Shown piece by piece: positions 45,554 through 56,615 of a stretch of DNA of 64,000 bases; positions within the stretch are counted from its first letter, which is position 1; each line of letters opens with the position of its first letter. The notes beneath the pieces were generated by a model. That model saw only the letters and a program-made list of their open reading frames with translations. It did no database searches and was not told the DNA's origin. A program made the translations under genes and the position numbers. The stretch covers positions 3,085,610 to 3,149,609 of the forward strand of contig NZ_CP046103.1 in NCBI RefSeq assembly GCF_009707325.1. The letters are read 5' to 3'. The DNA is from Pseudomonas sp. IB20 (lineage in GTDB: Bacteria > Pseudomonadota > Gammaproteobacteria > Pseudomonadales > Pseudomonadaceae).

Positions 45554-45912
45554 TGCCGATATGGGTTGAAGTAATCGTGGCGGTGCTGCTGGTGCTGAGC
45601 AGCCTGTTTGCGCTGATCGGCGCGATTGGGTTGTTGCGCATGAAGGACTTTTTCCAACGTATGCACCCACCGGCATTGGCCTCGACGCTGGGCGCGTGGT
45701 GTGTGGCGCTGGCGTCGATTATCTACTTTTCGGTGCTCAAGTCCGCGCCGGTGCTGCACGGGTGGTTGATTCCGATTTTGTTGGCGATCACCGTGCCGGT
45801 GACCACCTTGCTGCTGGCGCGCACGGGGCTGTTTCGCAAGCGTATGGCGGGTGATGACGTACCCGCCGAGGTGAGTAGTCGCCGAGCTGAAGACGTATCA
45901 AAATCAGCCTAG
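45550..45912 (+). CDS. mnhG: Mrp/Mnh antiporter subunit G
   Basis: A 120-residue final subunit with three helices. GAIGLLRMKDFFQRMHPPALASTLGAWCVAL is the conserved MrpG/PhaG signature. The polar C-terminus (DDVPAEVSSRRAEDVSKSA) is cytoplasmic. The operon ends here; no clear hairpin is visible before the convergent 3' end of the large orphan gene 22 bp on. Confidence 0.94.
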   Translation: MMPIWVEVIVAVLLVLSSLFALIGAIGLLRMKDFFQRMHPPALASTLGAWCVALASIIYFSVLKSAPVLHGWLIPILLAITVPVTTLLLARTGLFRKRMAGDDVPAEVSSRRAEDVSKSA

Positions 45913-45934
45913 CGACTCCATCGACCCGCCGGCA

Positions 45935-48900
45935 CTAAGGGGTTTTAGGGGTAAAGCCTGGCAGGGGCGAGCCGCCTGGCAAACCGCTGTCGGGATCGAT
46001 CGCATACCATTTTTCCTGCTCCTTGATAGCCTTCAGCGTTACCTCGTTAACCGTGCCCTCTACAGGCGTCATAGGCTTGGCATTCGCCTTTTTGAGCATC
46101 TCGGATACGGTGGGAGCAGCATCCTTGGCAAAGCGAGCCTTTGCGAAAAGATCAACAGGTACGAACACCCCCATCCCGATCCTGACGGGAACGCCCTTGT
46201 GCGAACGCCTTAGAAAATTTCCAAGTCGACTCGGGTGGTTCGGCAGACCAAAGAAGCCTTCACCCGGATTAAATATCCCACGCAGCAATGCAGTGCCTTC
46301 CTGAATAACAGAGACACGAAATGCCTGCTTGTTCAGGCGTGATGCAAACTTGATCGCCTTCCATGCTTTGCGGGCGGCCTGTAAACCTCCCGCGCCAATA
46401 AACAGCAACGTATCAATTGCCAAGCCTTTCAAGCCGTCCTTAATGTTGCCCTCATAGATGTCAACCAACGGGCCGATGAACGAAATCATCGACACCAGCG
46501 CGCGACCATTTTCTTTGTTCATTAGACGATTGACGTAGCCCCGGACGTTATCTTCACTGGGCAGCACTGCATTTGCATGATCAATGAGTGCCTGGCGATG
46601 CCCGCTATAGTTGCCTATGTAATTACCCGAAAGTATAACGTCGATAATCGCCTGGCTTTTGGCGGAGCCAAAGGTGTCAGGCACCCACTCATTGCGGTTG
46701 TCACCAGCCCCTTTCAAAGCCGACCCTGCCAGGGAAACCCCTACTTTGGAAATGATGACCTTCGACGAGTATTTGTCACGAGGGGCCTCCCCCGTGTGGT
46801 GTGCGTTGAAATCAAAAGGTTGTTGAGTGCCCCGCAAATACCGAAGTGTCTTCGTACCACTTCGCCAGGCGGACACGGTATCTTCTTCAATGACACCCCC
46901 ATTCAGGTCCAATTTTTTTCCCGCCAAACTGGCCGTGCGATCAATAATCGTCCCGGACGTTGGGAAATACTCAAGCGTCCGAGTTTTTCCCTCGTATTTG
47001 ATCCGCAGCAGCACCCCGTACCACCCCCGATTCTGGGCTACTTTATTTCCCTTGTTAGCGTCTTGGCTCTGCGTCTCTCCGGTTTCCCGACGCAGCCTAT
47101 AGACCTGAACATCCCCCCACTCAATAGCCTGCCGAACGTCCAGAGGTAAGTCTGCAAGAGTCATCTTCATAAGCGAGGGCATCGCTCCCTTGACATCGCT
47201 TAGATATTGATTGACTGCGCCCCCGACCTGACCGGCAATAGGCTCAAGTGTCTTTATGCGGGCGTCAAATTGCGCTTGTGTAATCCGAGGATGGGTGAAG
47301 GAAAGCCAACTTTCATGCAGTTCCCCCGTTGCATACGCCTCAACCAACGTGAGCCACTTAGTATTTGTGCCGACACCTGAGAGGCTGTATTTAGTTGGGG
47401 GCTTCTTCACTTCGACAGTTTCTATCTCACTGTCAGTCAACTCAGGAAACGCCCGTTTCAGCGCCTTGATTGCCAGACTGCTACGGGTGGGAGGTGCAGT
47501 CCCCAGGGTGACCACGGATTGCTCGACCGCCTCGGAACGACGAGTAATGCCGTCAGACGCCAACTGGTAATCGCCGGGCGTATAGTTACCGTCGCTGCGT
47601 CGGGGCACAGTACCGGTCATGACCCCCACATCGAGCACCCGCTTAGCACCAAGCGCTATAGCCAGAGCTTGTTGTTGCGGCAGAACGGCCTCCTGGGTGG
47701 TCAGTGCTTCAAGCTCATTCAGGCTCATGCCGCGACTGGCTCCAGCGCCGCCCCACACGTCGGCCAATGCACTGCCCAGGCTAACCGTCATCCACGCCGG
47801 GCTGCCTATACGTATTTTTTCTGGAGACTGAAGTAGCGGCACAGGGAGTTTTGCTGACGCCTGCTGGTCCGGTTTCACCAGAAACTCAGGTGCGGCGTGT
47901 GCCAGGAACAGATGAGCCACCAACGGCGCAGCACGTACGCTCACGCCTTTTTTCTCGATCAAGTGTTTTTCAAAGTCTTTGCGTACAGCCCCCATCTCAC
48001 GGCCCATATTGGCCGGGGTGTAAAATTGATAACCGGCGGCACTTCCCGGGGCAGCGGGAACATTAGGGTCAACACTGAGCATGATGGCGGAGGTCAGCAG
48101 ACTTTTTCGCTCCGCGGCATCCATATCGTCATCACCCTCCCCCTTATACCAACCCAACGCCTGGGCGAGTTCCCGCCCCCACTGCTGGGCCTGCGGGGTG
48201 TTGAGTAATTCGTCCCAGATCTGGTCTGCCTTGGCTGCTGCTTCCTGCGGGTCGACTTGAGTCACGATCCGACGACCCAATTCGATCCCTATCGTATTAG
48301 CTCCATACTTCTGATTCGTCGCCAACGAAATCAACGTACTTTTGTCGCTAGCCGACAAGGTGCCCGCAGCCCACTCCTGAGGAAGTAATTTCGCATAATT
48401 GCCGACAGGCGTCGTCGGGGCGAATTGGGTGCGCAACCATTTGGCAGCGGCGCGAGCCTGCCCTGCTGTGTCGAGTGCATCCAGGCCCATCGACCTCGCG
48501 ACTTGCCGCAGATCGTGGCGATCGTCTGAGTAGAGCGCGTTACCCGTCTGTTCGCTCAGCACGACAACTGCCGCCAATGCGTCTTTCAACGGCTGGCTCC
48601 AACTATCACTGACAGCTACATCCAGCCACTGATTTGGGGTCAGTTGCAGCACTTGCAGGCGACCTTCGCTGATACGAACCGTCTGGTCCGGCAATGTTTG
48701 CCCCAGCTCCGCCAGCACACCCTGCATTTCAGGAAGTGCCATCAGCTCGGCCAAGCGCCTGCGGGCCTCTTGATCGCTCTTCAAGGGGTTTGTTCGTGAG
48801 ACCTCGAACTCGGTACCCGCTAACGATAATGGCCCATTGTCCGCAACGCCCTTCGCCGCGCGCTCCAAAGCGTCTGCGAGATTTTCTCGATCATCGAGCT

Positions 48901-49771
48901 CATTGATACCCCGCTTTGACCATTCAAACCTGAGTTGGTGATTGCGTGTTTCTGCTGCAGACAGCGCGGGCCAGCCTGCCACCAGACTTGTCACAAGCGC
49001 ACTCGCCTGATCCTCGGTATAAGGCGCACTGACGCCATAAAACAAGCTCGCCACATTCCGCGAAACTTGCTGGCTGTTCATAGACACATAAGGCACACCC
49101 TTGTGCTTGGGGTCTAACGCCTCAAGCGCTTGCATCACGCGCGCCGACACCTGCCACCAGCCGGAAGTGTCTTGCAGGGTGAATGTCTGAGGAGAGGTCA
49201 CTCCATTCTGGGTAACAAGGCCCGATACGCTGTTTTTGCCGATAGTCACCGAGTCCAGGGAAAAACCCTTGCTCCTCAGCCAGGCTAAAACCTCGGGCTG
49301 ATTCACCACGCGCTTGTAGATTTCGAACGGCTGAGAAATCAGAGACTGCTCGGGCACGGTCACCAGCGAATCCGACACACTGCCCATCTTCGCAATCAAC
49401 TGCGCCTGAAGGGTTTTATCGGTATCGGCGGAATGAGAGTGCGGGCCCGCCCACATGCCCAGCGTGTTGCGCGCAGGTTTGTCAGACGTGCTCACAATCG
49501 CGCGTTTCTCGCGCCGGGCAGCGACAGGGTCGGCGTCATCAGAAGGTTCCCCGAATCGCCCGGGCGATCTCAGGCCTCCACGTGTTTCGATGGACGGGAA
49601 CACGGGCAGTCGTTTTTGATCGTCTGTCGGTGCAAGCGACGGGGAGCCGCCCAGGCTTTGGCTTGCAGGTTGGGGAGGCGCGGAGGATGGAGCGAATGTG
49701 GAAGGTGAGTTATCCGCGGTCGATGGGTACCCACTCTGAGGCTTGGCGTACGGCATAAGGGAAATTGGCAT
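45935..49771 (-). CDS. large orphan protein, candidate secreted effector or toxin
   Basis: A 1278-residue protein with no family recognised. The N-terminus MPISLMPYAKPQSGYPSTAD has no acidic residue in its first 12, Ile at position 3, and about 22% Ser with many Pro over the first 50. This pattern is typical of Pseudomonas type III secretion signals; there is no Sec signal. The long middle is soluble and helical. A beta-rich stretch (GWYGVLLRIKYEGKTRTLEY) lies near residue 950, and a hydrophobic segment (LKGLAIDTLLFIGAGGLQAA) near residue 1130 may insert in a membrane. G+C is visibly lower than in neighbours, suggesting acquisition. TTG and ATG codons precede 49771, but AGAGGA is best spaced for 49771. 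No partner or immunity gene adjoins it. Confidence 0.75.
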   Translation of the reverse strand: MPISLMPYAKPQSGYPSTADNSPSTFAPSSAPPQPASQSLGGSPSLAPTDDQKRLPVFPSIETRGGLRSPGRFGEPSDDADPVAARREKRAIVSTSDKPARNTLGMWAGPHSHSADTDKTLQAQLIAKMGSVSDSLVTVPEQSLISQPFEIYKRVVNQPEVLAWLRSKGFSLDSVTIGKNSVSGLVTQNGVTSPQTFTLQDTSGWWQVSARVMQALEALDPKHKGVPYVSMNSQQVSRNVASLFYGVSAPYTEDQASALVTSLVAGWPALSAAETRNHQLRFEWSKRGINELDDRENLADALERAAKGVADNGPLSLAGTEFEVSRTNPLKSDQEARRRLAELMALPEMQGVLAELGQTLPDQTVRISEGRLQVLQLTPNQWLDVAVSDSWSQPLKDALAAVVVLSEQTGNALYSDDRHDLRQVARSMGLDALDTAGQARAAAKWLRTQFAPTTPVGNYAKLLPQEWAAGTLSASDKSTLISLATNQKYGANTIGIELGRRIVTQVDPQEAAAKADQIWDELLNTPQAQQWGRELAQALGWYKGEGDDDMDAAERKSLLTSAIMLSVDPNVPAAPGSAAGYQFYTPANMGREMGAVRKDFEKHLIEKKGVSVRAAPLVAHLFLAHAAPEFLVKPDQQASAKLPVPLLQSPEKIRIGSPAWMTVSLGSALADVWGGAGASRGMSLNELEALTTQEAVLPQQQALAIALGAKRVLDVGVMTGTVPRRSDGNYTPGDYQLASDGITRRSEAVEQSVVTLGTAPPTRSSLAIKALKRAFPELTDSEIETVEVKKPPTKYSLSGVGTNTKWLTLVEAYATGELHESWLSFTHPRITQAQFDARIKTLEPIAGQVGGAVNQYLSDVKGAMPSLMKMTLADLPLDVRQAIEWGDVQVYRLRRETGETQSQDANKGNKVAQNRGWYGVLLRIKYEGKTRTLEYFPTSGTIIDRTASLAGKKLDLNGGVIEEDTVSAWRSGTKTLRYLRGTQQPFDFNAHHTGEAPRDKYSSKVIISKVGVSLAGSALKGAGDNRNEWVPDTFGSAKSQAIIDVILSGNYIGNYSGHRQALIDHANAVLPSEDNVRGYVNRLMNKENGRALVSMISFIGPLVDIYEGNIKDGLKGLAIDTLLFIGAGGLQAARKAWKAIKFASRLNKQAFRVSVIQEGTALLRGIFNPGEGFFGLPNHPSRLGNFLRRSHKGVPVRIGMGVFVPVDLFAKARFAKDAAPTVSEMLKKANAKPMTPVEGTVNEVTLKAIKEQEKWYAIDPDSGLPGGSPLPGFTPKTP

Positions 49772-49966
49772 CATCAATCCTCTGCAACAGAGCCACTGAA
49801 AAGTGTCCTCGTCCTAAGAACCGTTGCAGCCAAACTAGGAAAAAAATCCCGCACCCTCTATAAGAAAGTTCCGATCCGCCCATTGAAAAATCCAGGCAGC
49901 AGAAGACCGCCCACCGTTTTTTGTAGGTCTACAGTTTCAAAAATGGCAAATACCACTGGATGATCT

Positions 49967-50425
49967 TCAGCCGAACGATCGAATATGCGCCGCCAGCTGC
50001 GCCAATTCGGCATCATCGGCCCGCACAAAATCGTGGGATGAGATGTAACCCTCATACGCCTCAAAAAACTTATCCACCTTGGAACTGATAGGCTTGAACG
50101 CACTGTCCTGCCCCGTGCCATGCATGGGAAACAGCTTCGCGTGCAAGTGATCCACCCCATAGCCTTCCAGCATCATCCCCGTGCGTGCCACGTCAGGAAA
50201 CGCCCGGTCAATCTGCAGCGCCGCCTTCTTGGAGGCCACGATCAGCGCCGACAACACCGCATCCGACTGCGCGAACGCGTAGCTGCCGTCATGCTGTTTG
50301 GGGATCACCACGCTGAAACCCGGTGTGTTCGGGAAGATCGACAGGAACGCCATGTGGTGTTCGTCCTCCCATAGAATGTGGGCTGGAGAGGTCTTTCGGA
50401 CAATGCTGCAAAAAATACAATCCAT
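49967..50425 (-). CDS. HIT family protein with variant catalytic motif
   Basis: A 152-residue histidine-triad hydrolase-like protein, expected to act on nucleoside-phosphate conjugates. It starts MDCIFCSIVRKTSPAHILWE, as in Hint/HIT proteins, with the zinc-type Cys pair. The triad reads H93-L-H95-A-K97: the nucleophilic middle His95 is kept but the third His is Lys. It is followed by FPMH, a variant seen in a subset of the family. It is a lone leftward gene upstream of the orphan toxin-like gene, with a 195-bp gap. Confidence 0.85.
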   Translation of the reverse strand: MDCIFCSIVRKTSPAHILWEDEHHMAFLSIFPNTPGFSVVIPKQHDGSYAFAQSDAVLSALIVASKKAALQIDRAFPDVARTGMMLEGYGVDHLHAKLFPMHGTGQDSAFKPISSKVDKFFEAYEGYISSHDFVRADDAELAQLAAHIRSFG

Positions 50426-50664
50426 TTAGATATCCGCCGGTTTCTTCATGAGTTTGGTCGTGGCGGACATCTAAAACCATGGTTCGGCGGGCGTCAAAAC
50501 AAATGTATTTTCTGCAAGCCCCTAGGAAATAGCCCCCTCAGCGGCATGAATCGCCATCAAAGGCGGTGCGACGGTTGAGCAGTTGGCGGGTATTGCAGCG
50601 TTTGGGATACAGTCGGTGGGTGCAAAGCTGCCAATGGCTATGTGTTTAAGGAGGTCTACGTCTA

Positions 50665-51207
50665 ATGGATATCAAATGCTCCGTCTTTATCGCAGTAAGC
50701 CTCGACGGTTTTATTGCTCGGCCAGACGGTGACATCGAGTGGTTGCACCGGCCGGAGTACGAAGCTGCGCAGCTGAACGGCGTGACGTATGAAAGCTTCA
50801 TCGCCACGGTCGATGCGCTGGTGATGGGCCGTAAAACCCTGGAGAAAGTCTTATCCTTCCCGGAATGGCCCTATGAAGGCACGCCTGTCATCGCCCTCTC
50901 GCACCAATCATTCGAGCTACCTGCGCATGTGCGAGGCAAGGTTGAGATGATGTCAGCGGGCGTAACCACCCTAGTGGAACAGTTAGCCGAGCGCGGTATG
51001 AAACACCTCTATATCGACGGAGGCCAAACGATCCAGGCGTTTCTTGAAGCAGGCCTGATCGATGAGTTGATCATCACCCGTATTCCGGTGTTGTTGGGCC
51101 AAGGGCTGCCCTTGTTCAGCCAGGTCGGCAGTGAGCGTGAACTGCGCCATGTCGGCACGTATGTGTCGGACAATGGGTTTGTGCAGAGCACGTATCAGGT
51201 CGCCTGA
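50665..51207 (+). CDS. dihydrofolate reductase/RibD C-terminal family protein
   Basis: A 180-residue NADPH-dependent reductase-fold protein. The start KCSVFIAVSLDGFIARPDGD, the central ALVMGRKTLEKVLSF and the IDGGQTIQAFLEAGLIDEL motif are those of the YyaP/YwjB-like DHFR relatives rather than true FolA. The substrate is unknown. AAGGAGGT nine bases before ATG is a near-perfect ribosome site. It stands alone. Confidence 0.9.
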   Translation: MDIKCSVFIAVSLDGFIARPDGDIEWLHRPEYEAAQLNGVTYESFIATVDALVMGRKTLEKVLSFPEWPYEGTPVIALSHQSFELPAHVRGKVEMMSAGVTTLVEQLAERGMKHLYIDGGQTIQAFLEAGLIDELIITRIPVLLGQGLPLFSQVGSERELRHVGTYVSDNGFVQSTYQVA

Positions 51208-51256
51208 ATCAGCCTGACGCTCAGATTCGGGCAGCTCAAGACAACCGGAGGCCACC

Positions 51257-51540
51257 GTGGATAAGCACATCATTGTTAGGTGCTCACGGGCGTTACTCTC
51301 TGGCTGTCGCTGCAAATTCAGCGACCGGGTTTGGCGACCCGAGATACTTGGCGCACAGGCGCCCCATCCGACAGCAGGCGCTTTTTTTGTGCCCGCCGTT
51401 TCGTGTTATGGCAGCTGTGCGTGGGAGGCCTTCGGGTCTGCCGGGTTCCAAGTTCCCGGTTCGCCAACCTGCGCACAGCTGCCACCCTAAATCGTTTGGC
51501 GACGATCAGTGGCAGCTCCATCTTCAAACTTGGAGTGTCA
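51257..51540 (+). promoter_or_regulatory. structured 5' leader with internal terminator-like hairpin
   Basis: About 285 bases packed with inverted repeats ahead of a 34-codon ORF. They include GTCGCTG/CAGCGAC (51306-51325), then a terminator-like stem GCGCC/GGCGC (51359-51363 with 51377-51381) followed at once by TTTTTTT (51382-51388). After it comes a long 12-bp stem GGCAGCTGTGCG/CGCACAGCTGCC (51410-51421 with 51472-51483) enclosing smaller hairpins. The layout is that of an attenuator or riboregulator. I recall similar leaders before small genes in other Pseudomonas; that point rests on memory. Confidence 0.5.
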
Positions 51541-51543
51541 CCT

Positions 51544-51648
51544 ATGCCCGCCCTCAATCCGTCCAAAATTCGCGCCGCCGCTCATCGAGCAATGGCTCTC
51601 GCCGCTTTACACGCCAACTCCAGCCTCGCTACACGCCTTTCCCGTTAG
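51544..51648 (+). CDS. micro-ORF, 34 residues, downstream of the structured leader
   Basis: Begins MPALNPSKIRAAAHRAMALA and ends SLATRLSR. It is a basic, Ala-rich amphipathic helix without acidic residues. TGGAG lies 8 bases before ATG. It could be a genuine small protein or the shortened end of a longer one, given that related leaders often precede ~80-codon genes. Confidence 0.4.
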   Translation: MPALNPSKIRAAAHRAMALAALHANSSLATRLSR

Positions 51649-51682
51649 CGTACCTGACACTCCGATAGCGATAGTGAAGCGG

Positions 51683-51818
51683 TTGATCGTTCCCACGCTC
51701 CGCGTGGGAATGCATCCCGTGATGCTCCGCGTCACCGTATTCAGGGTTTGAGGCGTTCGCTGAAAGCGCGACACAAAGCGTCCGGGGCGGCATTCCCACG
51801 CAGAGCGTGGGAACGATC
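51683..51818. repeat. inverted pair of CGTTCCCACGC repeats
   Basis: GATCGTTCCCACGCTCCGCG (from 51683) is mirrored by CGCAGAGCGTGGGAACGATC (ending 51818). Each arm is itself palindromic (TTCCCACGC / GCGTGGGAA). This is a common non-coding Pseudomonas repeat type. Confidence 0.75.
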
Positions 51819-51820
51819 CA

Positions 51821-51856
51821 AAAAAAACGCCCCGAACCAGTCGGGGCGTTTTTTAT
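51821..51856 (-). terminator. bidirectional terminator at the 3' end of cysS
   Basis: Stem AACGCCCCGA / TCGGGGCGTT (51826-51835 with 51841-51850), loop ACCAG, with A run on the left and T run on the right. It can stop transcription from either side and lies 13 bp from the cysS stop. Confidence 0.9.
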
Positions 51857-51868
51857 TCAGCGGGTAAA

Positions 51869-53257
<1,389 letters not shown>

Positions 53258-53278
53258 GTTGAATCCCTTAAGACTTAA

Positions 53279-54979
53279 TCACTGGCCCCACGAATCACGC
53301 AAGGTCACGGTACGGTTGAATACCGGCTGACCAGGTTTGGAGTCCTTGATATCCGCGCAGAAGTAACCTTCGCGCTCGAACTGGAAACGGTCTTCCGGCT
53401 GTGCGTCGCCAAGCGATGGCTCGGCACGACAACCTGTGAGAACTTGCAGCGAGTCAGGGTTGATGTTGTCCAGGAAGCTGGCGCTGTCTTCGGCCTTCTC
53501 AGGGTTCGGCGAGCGGAACAGACGATCGTACAGACGTACTTCGCACTCGATGCTGGCAGCGGCCGGCACCCAGTGCACCACGCCCTTGACCTTACGGCCT
53601 TCAGGGTTCTTGCCCAATGTTTCTGGGTCGTACGAGCAGCGCAGTTCAACGATGTTGCCATCGGCGTCCTTGATTGCTTCATCGGCACGGATCACGTAGC
53701 TGCCGCGCAGGCGCACTTCGCCATTCGGCTCCAGGCGCTTGTAGCCTTTTGGCGGCTCTTCCATGAAGTCATCGCGGTCGATGTAGATTTCACGCGCGAA
53801 CGGCAGCTTGCGCACGCCGAGTTCTTCTTTCTGCGGGTGACGCGGCAATTCGAGGTTGTCGACCTTGTCTTGCGGGTAGTTGGTGATCACGACTTTCAAC
53901 GGCCGCAGCACGCACATGGCGCGCGGGGCGTTCGCGTCGAGGTCCTGGCGGATGCTGAACTCGAGCATGCCGAAATCGACCACGCCGTCGGAACGGTTGG
54001 TGCCGACCATGTCGCAGAAGTTACGGATCGACGCCGGGGTGTAGCCGCGGCGGCGGAAGCCCGACAGCGTCGACATGCGTGGGTCGTCCCAGCCAAACAC
54101 GTGTTTTTCATCGACCAGTTGCTTGAGCTTGCGCTTGCTGGTGATGGTGTAGTTCAGGTTCAGGCGGCTGAATTCGTACTGACGCGGGTGCGCCGGTACC
54201 GGCAGGCTGTCAAGGAACCATTCGTACAGCGGGCGATGGCTTTCGAACTCCAGGGTGCAGATCGAGTGGGTGATGCCTTCGATGGCGTCCGACTGACCGT
54301 GGGTGAAGTCGTAGTTCGGGTAGATGCACCACTTGTCACCGGTCTGGTGGTGGTGGGCATGGCGGATGCGGTACATGATCGGGTCGCGCAGGTTCATGTT
54401 CGGCGAGGCCATATCGATCTTGGCGCGCAGTACACGGGCGCCATCCGGGAACTCACCGGCGCGCATGCGGGCAAACCAGTCCAGGTTCTCTTCGACCGAA
54501 CGGTCGCGGAACGGGCTGTTCTTGCCAGGCTCAGTCAGGTTGCCACGGTATTCCTTGGCTTGTTCCGGGCTCAGGTCGTCAACGTAGGCCTTGCCAGCCT
54601 TGATCAACTCCACTGCCCAGTCGAACAGCTGGTCGAAATACTTGGACGCATAGCGCACTTCACCGGACCATTCGAAGCCCAGCCACTTGATGTCGCTTTC
54701 GATGGCGTCGATGTATTCCTGGTCTTCCTTGGCCGGGTTGGTGTCGTCGAAACGCAGGTGCGTAACGCCACCGAACTCCTGGGCCAGGCCGAAGTTCACA
54801 CAGATCGACTTGGCGTGACCGATGTGCAGGTAGCCGTTGGGCTCTGGCGGGAAGCGGGTGACGATCTGCGTGTGCTTGCCCGAATCCAGGTCCGCCTGGA
54901 TGATCGGGCGCAGGAAATTGACCGGGACGGCAGGTCCGGCCTTGGAATTCGAGGTAGTGTCGACAGTGGGCTTGCTCAT
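53279..54979 (-). CDS. glnS: glutaminyl-tRNA synthetase
   Basis: A 566-residue class I synthetase that charges tRNA-Gln directly. [22 protein letters not shown] (HIGH motif, near residue 45) and [10 protein letters not shown] (the KMSKS-equivalent, here ITSKRKL) are present, as is the two-domain beta-barrel C-terminus. ATG at 54979 gives [13 protein letters not shown]; a 33-codon upstream extension is not supported. It diverges from ppiB over 262 bp. Confidence 0.97.
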   Translation of the reverse strand: MSKPTVDTTSNSKAGPAVPVNFLRPIIQADLDSGKHTQIVTRFPPEPNGYLHIGHAKSICVNFGLAQEFGGVTHLRFDDTNPAKEDQEYIDAIESDIKWLGFEWSGEVRYASKYFDQLFDWAVELIKAGKAYVDDLSPEQAKEYRGNLTEPGKNSPFRDRSVEENLDWFARMRAGEFPDGARVLRAKIDMASPNMNLRDPIMYRIRHAHHHQTGDKWCIYPNYDFTHGQSDAIEGITHSICTLEFESHRPLYEWFLDSLPVPAHPRQYEFSRLNLNYTITSKRKLKQLVDEKHVFGWDDPRMSTLSGFRRRGYTPASIRNFCDMVGTNRSDGVVDFGMLEFSIRQDLDANAPRAMCVLRPLKVVITNYPQDKVDNLELPRHPQKEELGVRKLPFAREIYIDRDDFMEEPPKGYKRLEPNGEVRLRGSYVIRADEAIKDADGNIVELRCSYDPETLGKNPEGRKVKGVVHWVPAAASIECEVRLYDRLFRSPNPEKAEDSASFLDNINPDSLQVLTGCRAEPSLGDAQPEDRFQFEREGYFCADIKDSKPGQPVFNRTVTLRDSWGQ

Positions 54980-55241
54980 AGGATCCTTGAACAGACAGGT
55001 TCGTGGCCGGGTGGGGCCAGATAAAACAAAGGGCTCATAATAGCCGAAGCAGTCAAGACACTGACAGGCCATGACCAAAAACTGCTGCTTTAATTACTGC
55101 TTTAATGACAGGGGCGGTAAAAAACCACCTCGAAATTCCTGCTGGTCACGCTAAACTGCGCGCCTTGGCACACATTCAGCCAAACCGGTAGCGGCGCCCA
55201 GGCGTCCTGGGCCCACGAATTCCCTGAAAAGAGTAGTGAAC

Positions 55242-55745
55242 ATGACTCAAGTCAAACTGACCACCAACCACGGTGACATCGTCATCGAGCTGAACGCCGA
55301 GAAAGCGCCGATCACCGTCGCCAACTTCATCGAATACGTGAATGCTGGCCACTACGAAAACACCGTTTTCCACCGTGTCATCGGCAACTTCATGGTCCAG
55401 GGCGGCGGTTTCGAGCCTGGCATGAAAGAAAAGAAAGACAAGCGTCCAAGCATCCAGAACGAAGCGGACAACGGCCTTTCCAACGACAAATACACTGTCG
55501 CCATGGCCCGTACCATGGAGCCGCATTCGGCCTCCGCACAGTTCTTCATCAACGTGGCCGACAACGCCTTCCTGAACCACAGCGGCAAGAACGTGCAGGG
55601 TTGGGGCTACGCCGTGTTCGGTAAAGTCACCGAAGGCCAGGACGTCGTTGACAAGATCAAAGGCGTGCAGACCACCGGTAAAGCCGGTCACCAGGATGTT
55701 CCGGTAGAAGACGTTATCGTCGAGAAAGCCGAGATCGTTGGGTGA
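55242..55745 (+). CDS. ppiB: peptidyl-prolyl cis-trans isomerase B
   Basis: A 167-residue cytoplasmic cyclophilin that speeds proline isomerisation in folding proteins. [19 protein letters not shown] contains the catalytic Arg and Phe/Gln region, and [20 protein letters not shown] the substrate groove. It lacks a signal peptide, unlike PpiA. A GTG two codons upstream is in frame, but ATG at 55242 gives the normal length. It overlaps lpxH by 4 bp (GTGA). Confidence 0.96.
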   Translation: MTQVKLTTNHGDIVIELNAEKAPITVANFIEYVNAGHYENTVFHRVIGNFMVQGGGFEPGMKEKKDKRPSIQNEADNGLSNDKYTVAMARTMEPHSASAQFFINVADNAFLNHSGKNVQGWGYAVFGKVTEGQDVVDKIKGVQTTGKAGHQDVPVEDVIVEKAEIVG

Positions 55746-56491
55746 TATTGCTGATTTCAGATTTGCATCTGGAAGAGGGGCGCCCGGATATAACCCGGGC
55801 GTTTCTGGATTTGCTCCACGGCCGCGCCCGTGGCGCCCAGGCGTTGTACATTCTGGGGGACTTTTTTGAAGCCTGGATTGGCGACGATGGGATGACACCG
55901 TTCCAGCGTTCGATTTGCGCGGCGCTGCGTGAGCTGAGCGACAGCGGCACCCCCATTTTCATCATGCACGGCAACCGCGACTTCCTGATCGGCAAGGCGT
56001 TCTGCAAAGCCGCAGGCGCCACCTTGCTCAAGGACCCGAGTGTCGTGCAGCTCGCAGGCGAGCCTGTGCTGTTGATGCACGGCGACAGCCTCTGCACCCG
56101 CGACGTCGGCTATATGAAGCTGCGGCGGGTCCTGCGTAACCCGATAGTGCTGTTTATCCTGCGGCACCTGCCCTTGCGCACCCGGCACGCGCTGGCGCGC
56201 AAGCTGCGCAGCGAGAGCAGCGCCCAAGTACGCATGAAGGCCAACGACATTGTGGATGTGACACCCGAGGAAGTGCCGCGGGTGATGCAGCAATTTGGCG
56301 TACGCACCCTGGTCCACGGCCACACGCACCGCCCCGCCATTCATAAGTTGCAGATTGGTGACCAGGCGGCCAAGCGTATTGTGCTGGGGGATTGGGACAA
56401 GCAGGGCTGGGCGTTGCAGGTGGATGAGCAAGGGTTTCAGTTGGCGGCGTTTGACTTCGTCAACCCGCAGCTGGCGTTGCCCGGGGCCTGA
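55742..56491 (+). CDS. lpxH: UDP-2,3-diacylglucosamine diphosphatase
   Basis: A 249-residue peripheral-membrane metallophosphoesterase that hydrolyses UDP-2,3-diacylglucosamine to lipid X and UMP in lipid A synthesis. The metal-site motifs are complete: Asp7 and His9 (SDLHLE), Asp40 ([11 protein letters not shown]), Asn78 in HGNRD, His113 (MHGDS), and His194/His196 in VHGHTHRP. The start is GTG, overlapping the ppiB stop, as in many Pseudomonas. Confidence 0.96.
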   Translation: MILLISDLHLEEGRPDITRAFLDLLHGRARGAQALYILGDFFEAWIGDDGMTPFQRSICAALRELSDSGTPIFIMHGNRDFLIGKAFCKAAGATLLKDPSVVQLAGEPVLLMHGDSLCTRDVGYMKLRRVLRNPIVLFILRHLPLRTRHALARKLRSESSAQVRMKANDIVDVTPEEVPRVMQQFGVRTLVHGHTHRPAIHKLQIGDQAAKRIVLGDWDKQGWALQVDEQGFQLAAFDFVNPQLALPGA

Positions 56492-56508
56492 ATCCCACAA
56501 CACACATC

Positions 56509-56596
56509 AAATGTGCAAGCAGGCTTTTGTGGGACCCGGTGTATCTGATGTACCAAGGTGCCTGCATCGCAGGCAAGCCAGCTCACACACTTGATT
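56509..56596. repeat. REP elements downstream of lpxH
   Basis: Two REP halves: GTGCAAGCAGGCTTTTGTGG and, from 56560, GCCTGCATCGCAGGCAAGCC with the palindrome GCCTGC-ATC-GCAGGC. They separate lpxH from the convergent emrB gene. Confidence 0.75.
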
Positions 56597-56615
56597 GCAT
56601 TTCACACTTTGCAGA

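Noticed and set aside
49850-49870. HrpL-box-like GGAACT upstream of the orphan effector-like gene
   Set aside because: The -35 half differs from GGAACC, and no CCAC follows at 15-16 bases, so HrpL control is not supported.
51273-51668. Overlapping 77-131-codon frames in the structured leader
   Set aside because: They run through multiple hairpins, have no ribosome sites and are not protein-like; only the 34-codon frame at 51544 has a spaced ribosome site.
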